Shown piece by piece: positions 11,057-22,732 of a stretch of 64,000 bases of DNA (position 1 is the first letter of the stretch; each line of letters starts with the position of its first letter). The translations under genes were made by a program, and so were the position numbers. This DNA comes from Calendula officinalis (Eukaryota; Streptophyta; Magnoliopsida; Asterales; Asteraceae): positions 4,820,001-4,884,000 of the forward strand of contig OY970826.1 in the NCBI GenBank assembly GCA_963853835.1, written 5' to 3'. Under the pieces are notes generated by a model, which saw only the letters and a list, made by a program, of their open reading frames with translations, made no database searches and was not told the DNA's origin.

Positions 11057-14000
11057 TCATGTTTTCAATTCATAATTAATCTTTTTTTTTCTTTCTGGAA
11101 CCAAATGAGTTTAGAGCTACAGAAGTAAATCATCTGTTGCAATCCGTTAGCCATAGTTGATCATGTGTTTTGGCCTGTTTGTGTTTTTTTTTTTTTAATT
11201 ATGTAACAAATTTGGTGTATTTGTTTTAGCACGTTATTCTTTGTGTTTAAACGTATAAGTATAACATACTCTTGTTGAAATAAATTGAGTATCTGTGTGT
11301 TGATTATGAAACATAACCTTTAATATTTTCCCTTTTTTTGTACGTTTCCGTTATGATATTTCTTAAATATATTTGATCAATAGTGAAACGTCTTTTGTTC
11401 AAACATATTTATTTAGTAGATCACAAGGTGTGGCCATGCAATAGCTATGTTATTCACTATAATATGGGTTATATCACACTGTGATTCATGTTATAATCAT
11501 GTTAAAATGATAATGTTGTGATCATGGTGATATGTTATTGGATTTTATGCTTAAAAATTGTGTTTAATATGCTTTTAATATGCTAATACCATACCGCGTG
11601 TATGTTAAAGCTATGTTAAATCCATGTTAAAACCCAAAAATCTTATAATATGGCAATAACACTTGTTCCACATCTTGTGCTTTTATAGTTAAGATTAGGA
11701 TGTTTGAGTTGGTTTATGGACATTTTTGTTATAATGCAACTTTGTTACTTTACAAACTCTAAATGTGAATGATTAAATCATTTTACATATATATCAGACA
11801 AATTTTGTTGTCAAATTTAGCATACATGTAAACACGTGATATTTGATTGATTTCTGAATTTGTTCTCTAATATTTGAGTGATTTTAATAAAATGTTTTGA
11901 ATACATGGATGACATGCGCACACACTACGTATAAAACTTGAGAGAAAGATTTGAGGTAAAAAAAGGAAACAAAGTTAATTAAAAAACTTGGTAGTGGTAG
12001 TGTGTTCATAACATGGTATTTGTGATGGTTAGTGGTATTGAATGGAAATTTAAAGTGATATTAACATAGCACTTATGGTTTCACCATACCTGATGCTCTA
12101 TGATTATAAGGTTAAGTGGTTGCTAGAATTAGCAAATGAGAATTAAAAAGGCTCTTAACACAAACTTATGGACTTGTTCTTCTAGCGGATAATATTATGT
12201 TTTGTCAATCGTTTTGATTTGTGTACTTCACTATTAAAACTCGTTGATTTGTGTACTTCACTATTAAAACTCAGATTCCGTCAAAAGTTCTATGAAATTT
12301 TGTGATTCGGAACAATAAATTTTGTGACTCGAAGAATCCGATTATCAATTGCTAGCTTGAAATAGAGTTCTGACTAATTAACTTTTACCTTCCAAACCAT
12401 CTGTTAACTTAGCGGCAAGGGCATTTAAAATAATCTATTAAAATTCAGTATAGGGTTTAGGAAAAGATCACGATATTGGTTAGGTTGTGTACATCATGAG
12501 CAAAACTTAGCTACTTTGGAAACCCGTTGTAAACATGAAATACCTTTTAATAAAACTATAACCTTCCAAATTAATTTTGTAACTGCAATTTGTCACATGT
12601 TATATTAATCCAATTTAAATTTAAAAAATAATTATAATCATATCTAGATCACTAGATTCCAAGTTATTTCACTTTTCTTGTTTTTCTCAAATGACCAAAT
12701 CATAGTCAACAAGATATCAACATTTTGGGTTGGAAAGGGTCGTGAGTCAATCATCCAACTCACACGCTAATATCTTCTAATTTTGGACTTCTTATCATTT
12801 ACATTTTCAAATTCAATTATTTTTTGTCTTTATAATATCTTTTATTTACTAACTTTAGAAAGAAAAAACCTCGAAACGTAGAAAATACATACATCAATTT
12901 CACCTAATAAGTTGATTTTCCATGGAATAGCTTGGGGACTCTTAATTGCTGGTGTGGATTTAGTAACTACTTTAAGTTGATGGTTCCATTTGTGAGAGGT
13001 TGGAGATTTAAGTTTATCTGTAATAAACATACTTAATAGGAGGTTTTGAGACTTTTAGACATATTACCTTTATATTACAATAAGTGTGATACATTTTGGG
13101 TTTTATAATTTTTGAGAGGAAAAAGATTATAATGAGAGTTGAGATGGATTAAAGTGAATAGTTAGTCTGACTCCTAAAACTAAACAATTATTTCATTGTT
13201 TATATCTACTAATTTTTTTTTTAGCATTGGACTCTTCCCTCTTTGAGTCTCGCAAAATCGCATTGGGCTCTTCCATCCTTTCAGGCTACTGATGAGTTAG
13301 GAAATGTGTCACAGTTGGGAGAGATCTAACACGTATTTGTCAACAATGATTCACTTCTTTTTATCACTTTGGGTAAATTACAAAATATATTGCAAAATGT
13401 ACAAGTGAATAATATAAGCTAATCTCTTTCCTTCATCTCTTCTTCATCACTTAACCGATGAAAACCGATGAAAACAAGGAAGAACGAAAATGAATAAGCA
13501 AGAAAATGAGTTTGCTAATGATATCAGCTTACCGACGAAACTAAGATGACTGTCGTATGCTCATATTATATTCACTTCTAGTCAAATTCCACCAAACACT
13601 CTAAAAGTATCTGTTGATGAACATCTTCTAGTCAATTTTGCCATGAGCCTAAAATCAAATATATGGCTACAACTTACAACTGTCTTTGAAAAACTCATTT
13701 TTAGTTTTATCTTTAAAAAGGCTATTTCAAACATTTGATCTAACAAAGTAACAATCAACTCATTTAATGGTGTTGGCTATTAGACAAATTTTCATTATTC
13801 ATAATCATAACTTCATACACAAATAGCTTAACTCTACCATTCCATATTGGTTTTATTATACTAGCAATAAAGTAGTAATTTACTATTTATTTATTTTAAT
13901 TATTAAATGAGTTTTTTGAAATTTTTAAGAGCTGACTTGTTTTGTTTTATAAAAAGACTTTGTTTGAATATAGATGCATAAACTTCTGTTTTACAATAAT

Positions 14001-14462
14001 AATCTCTTACACGAAAAACTAACTGGGAATAGTTCTTAAAAAAATCTAACTTTTAATTTATTTATTTTTGCCTAAATGCCCTAAAATAATCCTAGAATTG
14101 TCAGACTCTTCCTATTTAATCATTCTATATATTTTTATGTATAATATTTTACCACACACTTGTATATCAGTGTTTTAAAAATTCAGTTGAACTGACTGGT
14201 TGAATTGGAAATCAGGAAGGTAGGCGGCAACAATGAGCCAGTTAGATCAATATAACTTGGATAGAAACGGCCAATTATACACTAAAACTCAGCTCAGTCC
14301 AAGTAATTAAAATAGCAATATGTGTTGTAACTCATATTTTATGGTGGTTGAATATATTTAACACTTTCATAAGTGTGCATTATGTAATACTTAATCATAG
14401 TTATAAGTAGACTTTATGTGCATAAAGTCTACAACCATTTCCTACGCTATATATATGGGTGT
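11057..14462. other. Gene-poor AT-rich region
   Basis: About 3.4 kb without a supported gene. It contains the TIC40 3' untranslated region at its left end and a short 30-bp tandem duplication near 12.2 kb. Bases 13030-13200 resemble a decayed copy of the mariner-type MITE family seen at 21.6 and 28.0 kb. Nothing else recognised. Confidence 0.45.
12214..12272. repeat. 30-bp tandem duplication
   Basis: The unit beginning TTGATTTGTGTACTTCACT occurs twice head to tail with a 30-base period and no visible mismatch. No known function. Confidence 0.85.
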
Positions 14463-14877
14463 ATCTCATGTAGAGATGCACAAAACCGGGTTTGACCGTA
14501 CCCTAACCGGTCAAAGAAACCGAACCGGTTATGGTCAACGAATTTGTAACCGGTTACAACAAAAACCGGTTAGGGTTAGTACCCGATTTTATGGGCTGAA
14601 AACCGCACCCGATCGTAACCGGTTAGGGTCGGGTCCTAACCGGTTCGGGTATAATACCCGAAAAAAACCGGTTAGACCGGTTATTTTATAATTCATTGGT
14701 TTTTTTTGTCGTAATTCGATTAAACACAATTTAACGTTAAAGGGAAAACACAAACATTCATTAAACACTAAAACATTCAAATACAAACCATTAAACATGA
14801 AATACGAAAGTTCGAAAGTCGAAACAATAAGATTAAAAGTACAAATCATCGTTTTTTTGCCGAAAAGTTCGCAACCA

Positions 14878-17118
14878 TTAGTCTTCGTCATCTTCCTCTT
14901 CCTCTTGATCCTCTTGTTGTGGGTCGTTATCTTCATATTCATAACCATCGGAGCTTGATGCGCGGGAGGATTCATCTTGAGTGATTTCTTCATCCGAAAG
15001 TGATATTGCAAGACCTTCTTGTACTTCCATATCGTGAAGTTCTTCTTCAACGTCAAATTCCTTCTCTAGTGTTTGTACGTTTTGTATACGCTCCGCTGCA
15101 TCCAAGTGATCCTTCAAGCAAATGCACATCTCCAAAGACGTCGGTGTGAGTCTTGTTCTCCGAATAGATAATATCCTGCCACTAAGAGAAAAAGCCGATT
15201 CCGAAGCTACCGTAGAAGCTTGGACACTTAGTAAATCTCTGGCCATGGCGCTTAGAATGGGAAATTGAGGTTCCCGTTCTTTCCACCAAGCCAATATATC
15301 AAACTTTCCGATTTCTTGAGGAGTCATATTGCCTAAAAAATTTGTTCCTACATATCTCGCCAATTCGCTATTCGCGGATTGTTGACTACTCTCACCCCTA
15401 GCCCGTTTAGTCGTTTCTTGTCTTATAGTGTTATATAAATTGGCTAATGGGTCTTGCGAAATCTCATAGGTTCCAAACATTGGGGCAAATGAACTTGAAG
15501 ATGCATTAGGTGAACCATACTTTTCAAAATAAACCCCAAACAAATATGTAAAATTATCCCAAAACTTAGTTTGTGCTTTAGAAACATATCTTGGTTTTCC
15601 GACATGCAAATCCAAATCAAGACAAATTCTTTCAATAAGGGTTTCGACCCCAATTTTATTTAAACATGGGTTTAACATGGCGGCACACGTAATTGCCAAA
15701 GGTATTTGTTTGAAATATTTTTTGATCTTTTCTTTCATTGGAATGACCATTGTTGAAAAAACACCACCTTCTAGTTCAAAAGCCCCAATTTTGTTACACA
15801 TTAAAAATAGTTGGTTTAGTACCAAATGACTTGTTGGATAGTAAACGCCCGATAATAAAACCGTAGCGTCTTTAAAAACTTTGAGCAAATCGGTTAGCTT
15901 TCGAATAACCTCCCATTTAGTGTCATCAAATTTTATGTTGTTTCGAACACGCCTCTTTGCAACAAGGGAATCGTGAAAAAATTGTAAAGTACCACGTTGA
16001 CGGAGACCACATACGAACATGTCGTATGTAGAATTCCATCGAGTAGTAACATCCCAATTAGGTGATAAAAAAAGTGAATTCGTTCGCTTACACAATTTCA
16101 TATATTTTTTATATCGTCTTTTACCTTTTCTAAAAACATCCTCTAACATTTTAACAAAACCATGAGTTACAACATAAACTTCCGGTACCGCTAATCCGTC
16201 ACGCACAATTAAATTTATAATGTGTGCGATACAACGACTATGGTAGAAAACACCATTCATGGGAGGTTTGAAAGCTAATATTAGTTGTGCCACCGCATTT
16301 GTATTATTAGACGCGTTATCAAACGAGATTGCAAAAACTTTTTCATTTAATTGAAAGTAATTTATTACATTTTGTAGCATATGAAATAAATTTTGACCCG
16401 TATGGGGATATGGAAATTCTTCAAACGCGATCGTACGCTTCATCATTTGCCATGAGCTTGGATCAATCCAATGTGCGGTAACACAAAGGTACGAACCGGG
16501 CAAACCATGAGGAGCCGACCAAACGTCCGTTGTTAGGTTTACACTTGTATTTAAATTTAAAAAACCGGTTACTAGATCCAATTTTGCCGTTTTCCAAAGT
16601 TTTAAACAATCTCGCCTAAGAGTAGTACGACTTACATGTTTATAACGTGGTTGAAGAGTTTCTTGAATGACCCTCGTCAAGCGAGGGTTGTCAAAGTGGT
16701 TGAACGGCAATCCTTGTTGAATCACGAACTTTGCCATCTCTAGTCGACAACGTTCCGCTTGGTACGAAAACAAACCACCGTCTCGTGCCATAGTAGCTTG
16801 ACCCTCTTCTTGTGAGCTTTTGAGTGACTCGCAATGTTTTTCAAAATGTAGCCTCAACGTCGTGTTGGATTGATGTCCAATCAATTTGTTGCATTTTCTA
16901 CATTGGCCCTTTAATGAACCATCGCTCATCTTCACGAGCCAAAAGTGTCCCAAAATCTCGGGATTTCGTTTCGTTTCTAAAATTTCAACAACCGTGGGTT
17001 GTGTTGCTTCATTTGTAGAACCGACCCCGGTGAAACCGTGACTACTTTCAGTTGCCATTAGCAAACTTTTTTGTTTTTTGAGAGTGTTTGAGTGTTGTGA
17101 ATCAACCAAATACAACAT
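14878..17118 (-). CDS. hAT transposase, BED zinc finger and dimerisation domain, intact
   Basis: Open frame of 746 codons with no break. A BED-type finger (C73, C76, H91, H95/C96) is followed by the RNase H-like core: D198 in TTDVWS, D267 in SFDNAS, the C296-x2-H299 motif in SRCIAHI, and E640 in ASESAFSLSG inside the C-terminal hAT dimerisation domain (about 605-675). The C-terminus is acidic. This organisation matches RICESLEEPER-like/Ac-type transposases, which cut and paste the element in the nucleus. The likely start is Met21 (MATESS, ATG at 17058), not the first Met: a minus-strand TATATATA at about 17122-17129 would place transcription start downstream of the first ATG. The coding strand is opposite to CCR4 next door. 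Confidence 0.92.
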   Translation of the reverse strand: MLYLVDSQHSNTLKKQKSLLMATESSHGFTGVGSTNEATQPTVVEILETKRNPEILGHFWLVKMSDGSLKGQCRKCNKLIGHQSNTTLRLHFEKHCESLKSSQEEGQATMARDGGLFSYQAERCRLEMAKFVIQQGLPFNHFDNPRLTRVIQETLQPRYKHVSRTTLRRDCLKLWKTAKLDLVTGFLNLNTSVNLTTDVWSAPHGLPGSYLCVTAHWIDPSSWQMMKRTIAFEEFPYPHTGQNLFHMLQNVINYFQLNEKVFAISFDNASNNTNAVAQLILAFKPPMNGVFYHSRCIAHIINLIVRDGLAVPEVYVVTHGFVKMLEDVFRKGKRRYKKYMKLCKRTNSLFLSPNWDVTTRWNSTYDMFVCGLRQRGTLQFFHDSLVAKRRVRNNIKFDDTKWEVIRKLTDLLKVFKDATVLLSGVYYPTSHLVLNQLFLMCNKIGAFELEGGVFSTMVIPMKEKIKKYFKQIPLAITCAAMLNPCLNKIGVETLIERICLDLDLHVGKPRYVSKAQTKFWDNFTYLFGVYFEKYGSPNASSSSFAPMFGTYEISQDPLANLYNTIRQETTKRARGESSQQSANSELARYVGTNFLGNMTPQEIGKFDILAWWKEREPQFPILSAMARDLLSVQASTVASESAFSLSGRILSIRRTRLTPTSLEMCICLKDHLDAAERIQNVQTLEKEFDVEEELHDMEVQEGLAISLSDEEITQDESSRASSSDGYEYEDNDPQQEDQEEEEDDED

Positions 17119-17121
17119 ACA

Positions 17122-17129
17122 TATATATA
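17122..17129 (-). promoter_or_regulatory. Candidate TATA box of the hAT transposase gene
   Basis: Minus-strand TATATATA lying inside the element, about 65 bases before the MATESS start codon. It supports internal transcription of the transposase and the shorter N-terminus. Confidence 0.45.
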
Positions 17130-17464
17130 GGGATGTTTATGGGGGCAAAATGGTCAAAAAAAACCCAAAAAAAAGCAAGTCCCGAGCTCCAACGGTCATA
17201 AGACCGTTTTTTTCTGCTGGCAACGTTCAAAACCGGGTACAAACCGGTTTTTCTAACCGGTTACAACGGTCTTCAATCGGGTCGGGTGCTAGTAACCGGT
17301 TTCTGCCGGTTACAACGGCTATAATGCCAAACCGGGTACTAACCGGCCGGGTAGGGAATAACCGAACCGGTTATTCTAAAAACCGGTTATGATCGGTTAA
17401 GGTTTCGGTTCCATTTTCGGGTCGGGTCGGGTAACCGGGTACGGTGTGCACGGCTAATCTCATG

Positions 17465-18120
17465 TATTCCTTATATCCTCTTTGCCATATTGTAACATAT
17501 AAATATGTCTAATGAGAATGTTGGATTGATTCTTTGAGTTGAGCTAATTTGGCTTACAACAATATGGAATTTTCTATATAAGCTTTGCAACTTAAAAATA
17601 TTAAACTTAGTTGAGAAATATGTTTCGAAATTTTTTAATATTTATAGTACTCATTTTGTATTTTTCATTCATTTTTTTTCTTTCGCATTTACACACTATC
17701 TACATAATTACGAATTTACGATATCATAAATATGTAACAGTAACTAGCTAATATAATCCAATTGAATTGATTCAACTATATTAATTGGTTTAGTGTAAAG
17801 TTCAATTTTAAAACATTATTCTATATAACCTAAAATCCTGGCTCTCCAAAAAAAATCAAAATAATGATAAAGAATAAGAAGGTTCTCCACATATTAAAAT
17901 TAAATTATTTAAACTTTAAATACTTTGAAATACAATAGTAGTATAATTAATGAAGTGGTACCAAATAAACGTTCTTTCATATTGAAATGGTCGTTCACCC
18001 TTTCTCACTCATTCATTTCACTTTCCACAAACCCGAAGAAACCGCGTATTTACACACACACAACTTCATACATACACACACCAACACCAACACCAACATG
18101 AACATGAAACCACCATTCCC
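17465..18120. other. Upstream region of the receptor kinase gene
   Basis: AT-rich, no gene seen. The last 100 bases are CA-rich (repeated ACACAC and CCAACA) and probably form the leader of the receptor kinase transcript. Confidence 0.4.
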
Positions 18121-20406
18121 ATGGCTGATTCCCTCCTCTCTCTAATTCTATTCCTCCTCTTAATCCCCTTTTCAATTTCCACCCTTCCAACTGTTTCAAT
18201 CTCCCACCTCAATTCAAACCAAACACTCATTTGTGCCTTAACTAAATCCCAAACCCAAAACCAAACACACCTCAATTGCACCATTCCATTCCCAGTACCA
18301 AACCGCCATTCCTACGTTGGAATCGTGGGTGGAACTCGATTCCTTTGCGCATTAAGCTCACCGTTCAATTCGTCACCCGGAAAAACAACCTCGTTCCTAG
18401 TTTGTTGGAGGTTTTTAGACGATGGGAGTACGGTTTATAAGAGAGTTTACCTCGGTCCACCTCTTAAAGAGATCGATTCTGGTGAATCACATGTTTGTGG
18501 GATCGTTAGCACCACTAATAAGCTCGTGTGTTGGCAATGGAAAGAGTTTAATGATGATTTAGTACTAAATCAAACACGATTTAGCTCAAATGTCGCGGTT
18601 GGAGAGAATTTTGTTTGCGGGTTGAATGAATTCAGACAAATAACTTGTTTAGCAAGTAATAGTAATAATTTCAACATCACCAACGGGAGCTACAGTGTGG
18701 TTTCCGCGGGGTATAATCGTGTTTGTGCGGTCAATTTAGACGATGGTTTGGATTGTTGGGGTAACACGATGATTGGTAAACCGAACGGTCTCTTTAAATC
18801 GGTTTCTGTTGGGGAAAATCGATTTTGTGCGATTAGGATTAATGGAACAGTGATTTGTTGGGGTGAAAATGGTTTCGGTTTGCCGGAAAGTTTACAACAG
18901 GTTTCGTTCGAGGGATTGCAAGCGAAACGCGGTGTTTTTTGTGGGATTTCGACGTCGAATTACTCACTCTATTGTTGGGGGAATGAATCGTCGAATTCGA
19001 ATTTGAATCCAAATTCAAATTCGAATTCGATTGTTTTCAATGACGTTTTGCCAGGTTTATGTACAACGTTATGTGCTTGTGGTCCAATCCCGAACTATGC
19101 AAGATTTTGTGGCGAACAATTGATGATTTGTAAGCCTTGTGTTTATAATCAACCTTCGCCGGAATTAGTACCACCATTGCCGCCACGAAACAGTGGTTGG
19201 AGTAGCAAAATGGTGGTTTTGGTGGTGGTGGGAAGTGTTGGTTCGTTATCTTTTATTCTCGTTCTCGTGTTTCTAATCTTCCGATTTTGTAAATCGAGTG
19301 AGGGTAGCCGAGTTCATGATTCCGGGCCAATGGAAGACATTCAAATCACTTCACGAATTCAAACCTCAAATCGCATTCTTGTGAAGAAGTTGAGTCATTT
19401 GATTAGTACAGGAACCGGGAATCATTTGGAAGAATTCACATTACAAACGATCATAAACGCAACCGATAATTTCTCCGATGATCACCAAATCGGGGCCGGA
19501 AGTTTTGGTTCGGTTTACCATGGCACATTAACAAACGGTCAAAAAGTAGCGGTTAAACGAGCAGAAATAACAAACTCGTCATCACACGCGGGCGGCATAA
19601 CCAAACGCCAAGAAGACATGGATAACGCATTTGTAAACGAGCTCGAATTTCTATCTCGTGTTAATCACAAAAACTTGGTTCAATTACTCGGGTTTTGCGA
19701 AGAAAATAACGAACTTGTTTTAGTATACGAGTTTATGGAAAACGGTAGCCTTCACGACCATCTACACAATTTGTACACCTCGTATATAATGTCATGGCCC
19801 ACACGGATCAAAGTCGCGTTAGATGCAGCTCGTGGGATCGAGTACCTACATGTGTACGCCGATCCACCGATCATACACCGTGACATTAAATCCTCAAACA
19901 TTTTACTCGATGGCGAATGGGTAGGTAAGGTATCAGATTTCGGGCTATCATTATTGGGACCAAAGGACGATAAGTCACACCTCTCGTTACGTGCTGCGGG
20001 CACGGTTGGTTACATGGACCCAGAGTACTACAAGTTTGAACAATTGACCAGTAAAAGTGATGTTTACAGTTTTGGAGTAGTTTTATTAGAAATTTTATCA
20101 GGATATCGTGCGATTCATAAAAACGAGGTTGGAGAGAGAAGGAATGTGGTTGATTCGGTTGTACCGTACATTGTGAGTGATCAAATACACCGGATTTTGG
20201 ATCATAAAGTCCCTCCACCGACCCCATTTGAAATAGAAGCCGTGAAATACGTCGGATATCTTGCGGTTGATTGTGTGACATTAGAGGGCCGAGATCGACC
20301 AATGATGAGTGAAGTTGTTACATGTTTGGAGAGAGCGTTGTCGGCTTGTTTGACGATTCCATCTTTGTCTCGTAGCTCAAATGGTTCTATAGATAGTGTA
20401 AATTGA
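18121..20406 (+). CDS. CCR4: CRINKLY4-related receptor-like kinase, CCR4 type
   Basis: Intronless frame of 761 residues (Arabidopsis CCR4 is about 750). Signal peptide 1-20. An extracellular region of seven-bladed crinkly repeats (about 60-310) has repeated CW and VCG motifs (CWRF, CWQW, CWGN, CWGE), many N-glycosylation sites, then a Cys-rich segment (314-340). A single membrane helix spans about 363-389. The Ser/Thr kinase domain runs about 452-735: glycine loop GAGSFGSV 458-465, Lys479, H586-R587-D588, D606-F607-G608 and an APE-equivalent DPE at 633-635. All catalytic residues are present, so it should be an active plasma-membrane kinase. The ACR4/CRR family controls epidermal and root cell fate with CLE-type peptides. 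CCR4's own ligand is not evident. The short C-terminal tail lacks the long ACR4 extension, which favours a CCR4 assignment. No operon-like neighbours. Confidence 0.9.
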   Translation: MADSLLSLILFLLLIPFSISTLPTVSISHLNSNQTLICALTKSQTQNQTHLNCTIPFPVPNRHSYVGIVGGTRFLCALSSPFNSSPGKTTSFLVCWRFLDDGSTVYKRVYLGPPLKEIDSGESHVCGIVSTTNKLVCWQWKEFNDDLVLNQTRFSSNVAVGENFVCGLNEFRQITCLASNSNNFNITNGSYSVVSAGYNRVCAVNLDDGLDCWGNTMIGKPNGLFKSVSVGENRFCAIRINGTVICWGENGFGLPESLQQVSFEGLQAKRGVFCGISTSNYSLYCWGNESSNSNLNPNSNSNSIVFNDVLPGLCTTLCACGPIPNYARFCGEQLMICKPCVYNQPSPELVPPLPPRNSGWSSKMVVLVVVGSVGSLSFILVLVFLIFRFCKSSEGSRVHDSGPMEDIQITSRIQTSNRILVKKLSHLISTGTGNHLEEFTLQTIINATDNFSDDHQIGAGSFGSVYHGTLTNGQKVAVKRAEITNSSSHAGGITKRQEDMDNAFVNELEFLSRVNHKNLVQLLGFCEENNELVLVYEFMENGSLHDHLHNLYTSYIMSWPTRIKVALDAARGIEYLHVYADPPIIHRDIKSSNILLDGEWVGKVSDFGLSLLGPKDDKSHLSLRAAGTVGYMDPEYYKFEQLTSKSDVYSFGVVLLEILSGYRAIHKNEVGERRNVVDSVVPYIVSDQIHRILDHKVPPPTPFEIEAVKYVGYLAVDCVTLEGRDRPMMSEVVTCLERALSACLTIPSLSRSSNGSIDSVN

Positions 20407-22276
20407 GTCGATGTAAAGATCATGGGTTTAAATCTTATTGTCGATAAAATTATTTTATAATTTTTTTTAATTCGTAACTAAAAATTGTTTATAAATATAT
20501 ATTAATGATTAAATTATTTTAAGATTTACTTTTTAGTATATTGTATGAACTAGTGTGATATTATCTTAAATTTATAATGAATGTGTTGCAAGTTATGAAA
20601 CTAAACAAATAATTGTTATGAAACTTAAAGTCAATTGTAGGGTAACATGCAATAGTTTATTACATCTAAATTTTCCTAATCAATTAGTTAACTGAAAAAG
20701 CATGCAAAATGAAGGACCGTCTGGTGCATGTAGGCTCAATTAAGTCTATAGAATCTGCATGATAGGTTAAAGATGTCAACGGTGGTTGTAAAGATCGATC
20801 GTAGAAGTCAATGAAATCAAGAAAGTCAAACAGTCTGAACTTATAATTGACTTAGTGATGATAGCCCTTTACCCTTCTAGAACATGTGATTTAAAAGCAC
20901 TTGTTAAAACTTATACTTCGTATTAATTATAAATTAAATCATTAAAGTATCAAAATTAGGGAAGCTTGCACAACGAGTCAAATTGTGTTATATTTGAGTT
21001 GAAAAGTCAACATCTTTTCTCTTATTTTCTGGATTTATAAACGAAAATGTGTTCATGTAACGGAAATATATATTATTGAACGAATAATATATTCAGTTTA
21101 GGTAACGTAATCAACTAATTCAAAGATTTTTAACTCGCTATAAAAATAAAATATATCCGGTTTGAATTGATATCTCTTTTATAAATTATAAGGTTTTGCT
21201 AAACATTGTTTATATAATATAAGTGAGCATTAGGTTGATACAATATGTCTCCTTTATATAACTAGGGGTGTAAAAAGGGTCAACTCGATCCGACTCGATT
21301 ATGCTAGTTGTGTCAGACCTGATTTGACGTAGCATTGGGTCAGGCTACGGAATGTTTGTCTTTATCGCGGTTTCGGATTGACAGATTAGACATGATTGAA
21401 GTTTGAACATTTTTTTTCTTTTACATTTAACCTTTTTAGTTTTTACCAAGACAAATGAACGAGTGCTATGGAATGGTTTAATTTTTTTTGTTTTTCTTGC
21501 AGACAGATATTGTTGATTAATAGAAAAAGGGGCAGAAATTTTTAGTTGGATAACAGGCCTCTTTTGTGCATCACGTGTTACAGTAAATCTTCTGGACAAA
21601 TTTTATTACTTCGATACACTTTCTTTTTTAGGGTGTATCAAAATAAGTGATGTACTTTGAAAAATTACCTTATTTGGCAAAAAATAATGGGACCCACATC
21701 CACTAACTATCAACTTTAACAAAGTGAAAAGACCCATTTACCCTTACTTTTACTTTTAAGCATCATTAACTCCACTTTATTCAAAAAGTGTGGGACCCTT
21801 TTCCCACTAACCATCTAATTAATCTAACTTAACCATCATTATAAACTTTTGCCTCAAAATCCGTGAAATCCAAAGTGTATCACTTATTTTGAATCGGAGG
21901 AAGTAACACAATCGCACAAACTAATTCATACTAATCATAAATTTTGTTTCACTTAAACTTAAATAGGAGTCAAATTGTAATTACTATAGCGTAAGTTTTT
22001 AGCATGAAATTTGTGTACCGCACAACTCATTGACCAAGTAAAAATACGATTATACCCTTACAACATTGAATATAACGAGTGTGCCATAGTCACTCAAGAT
22101 GGAGCCTTAAAAATCTAACAAAATACTTGCTAAAAAACACAAATCTGAAGGTTCAATTAAAAACTTAATCCAATATTTTTAATTCAATAACATAAAAAAC
22201 CAAGTCTAAACAGAAACACAAACTTTCGCTACATAAAATCCAACAGCTTTCAAGTAAATAAAACCTGTCAAAATAA
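20407..22276. other. Intergenic region between CCR4 and RPS21
   Basis: No supported gene. Contains a mariner-type MITE (21631-21903) and, near 21264, a TAGGGGTGTAAAAAGGGTC end of a decayed hAT-like element whose other end I could not find. Confidence 0.45.
21631..21903. mobile_element. Mariner/Stowaway-type MITE flanked by TA
   Basis: Left end GGGTGTATCAAAATAAGTGAT and right end ATCACTTATTTTGAATCGG (inverted partners over the AAATAAGTGAT core), TA on both sides. The interior contains the words TGGGACCC and CCATCTAATTAATC, shared with the copy at 27950-28257 in the opposite orientation. TC(T)CCGATTC ends and TA flanks fit Tc1/mariner-derived MITEs. No coding sequence. Confidence 0.7.
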
Positions 22277-22709
22277 TTACTGACGGGTTTCAACCTTCTT
22301 CTTTTGCCACAACCTATCCAATGCACTGTCAGCATCTCCCTGCACAAAATACGATTTCAAAACACAAATATCAGTAATTATTAATTATATAATAATTAAA
22401 TAATATAATATGAATTCTGTTAATTAAAAGTAATATTAACCTGAGCCCGCACAAACCCGCAGAGGGCAAAGGTGGAGAATTGGCCCGTGTATCGGCCAGA
22501 CTCATCCAAATGACCAACATTAATTTGGACTGAAGCATGATCCTTTGAAGTGATCAACCTGTTGGTTGCAGAGCTGCAAAAATATAAAATATAAAATTAT
22601 TTTATTAATATTTGAATTTGTTAATTATTATTATTGATTATGTATAACTAACAACATACCACTTCCTTGGGATGTAGAGATCCATGTTTTGTCCCTCTTC
22701 GTTCTGCAT
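22277..22709 (-). CDS. RPS21: 40S ribosomal protein S21 (eS21)
   Basis: Three coding exons on the minus strand: 22709-22660, 22573-22441 and 22339-22277, with GT-AG introns. The joined product is 81 residues starting MQNEEGQNMDLYIPRKC and ending KKKVETRQ, the full family length. Landmarks are LYIPRKCSATNRLI, TSKDHASVQ and FALCGFVRAQGDADS, all hallmark eS21 segments. It is a small-subunit protein near the mRNA exit region, acting in translation and pre-rRNA maturation. Upstream, an acceptor at about 22733 and a donor at about 23411 define a 5'-UTR intron of roughly 680 bases, with the first non-coding exon just above 23411. The promoter holds a telo-box and a TATA box, as is usual for plant ribosomal-protein genes. 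Confidence 0.95.
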
Positions 22710-22732
22710 CTTGGCTAAGTCTTTGAAAACCT

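Larger units (their letters stand above)
14471..17456 (-). mobile_element. Full-length hAT transposon with 8-bp target duplication
   Basis: The element begins TAGAGATGCACAAAACCGGG and ends with the inverted partner GTGTGCACGGCTA. The direct repeat ATCTCATG flanks both ends exactly (14463-14470 and 17457-17464). Both subterminal regions are crowded with AACCGGTT/ACCGGT words in both orientations, which are probably transposase-binding sites as in Ac and Tam3. The only long frame is the minus-strand transposase. Length 2986 bp. Undamaged ends, perfect duplication and an open transposase frame mark a recent and possibly autonomous copy. Confidence 0.92.

Noticed and set aside
18066..18284. Minus-strand frame with a Cys/Trp-rich end near the receptor kinase start
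   Set aside because: Antisense of the CA-rich leader and signal peptide, low-complexity composition.
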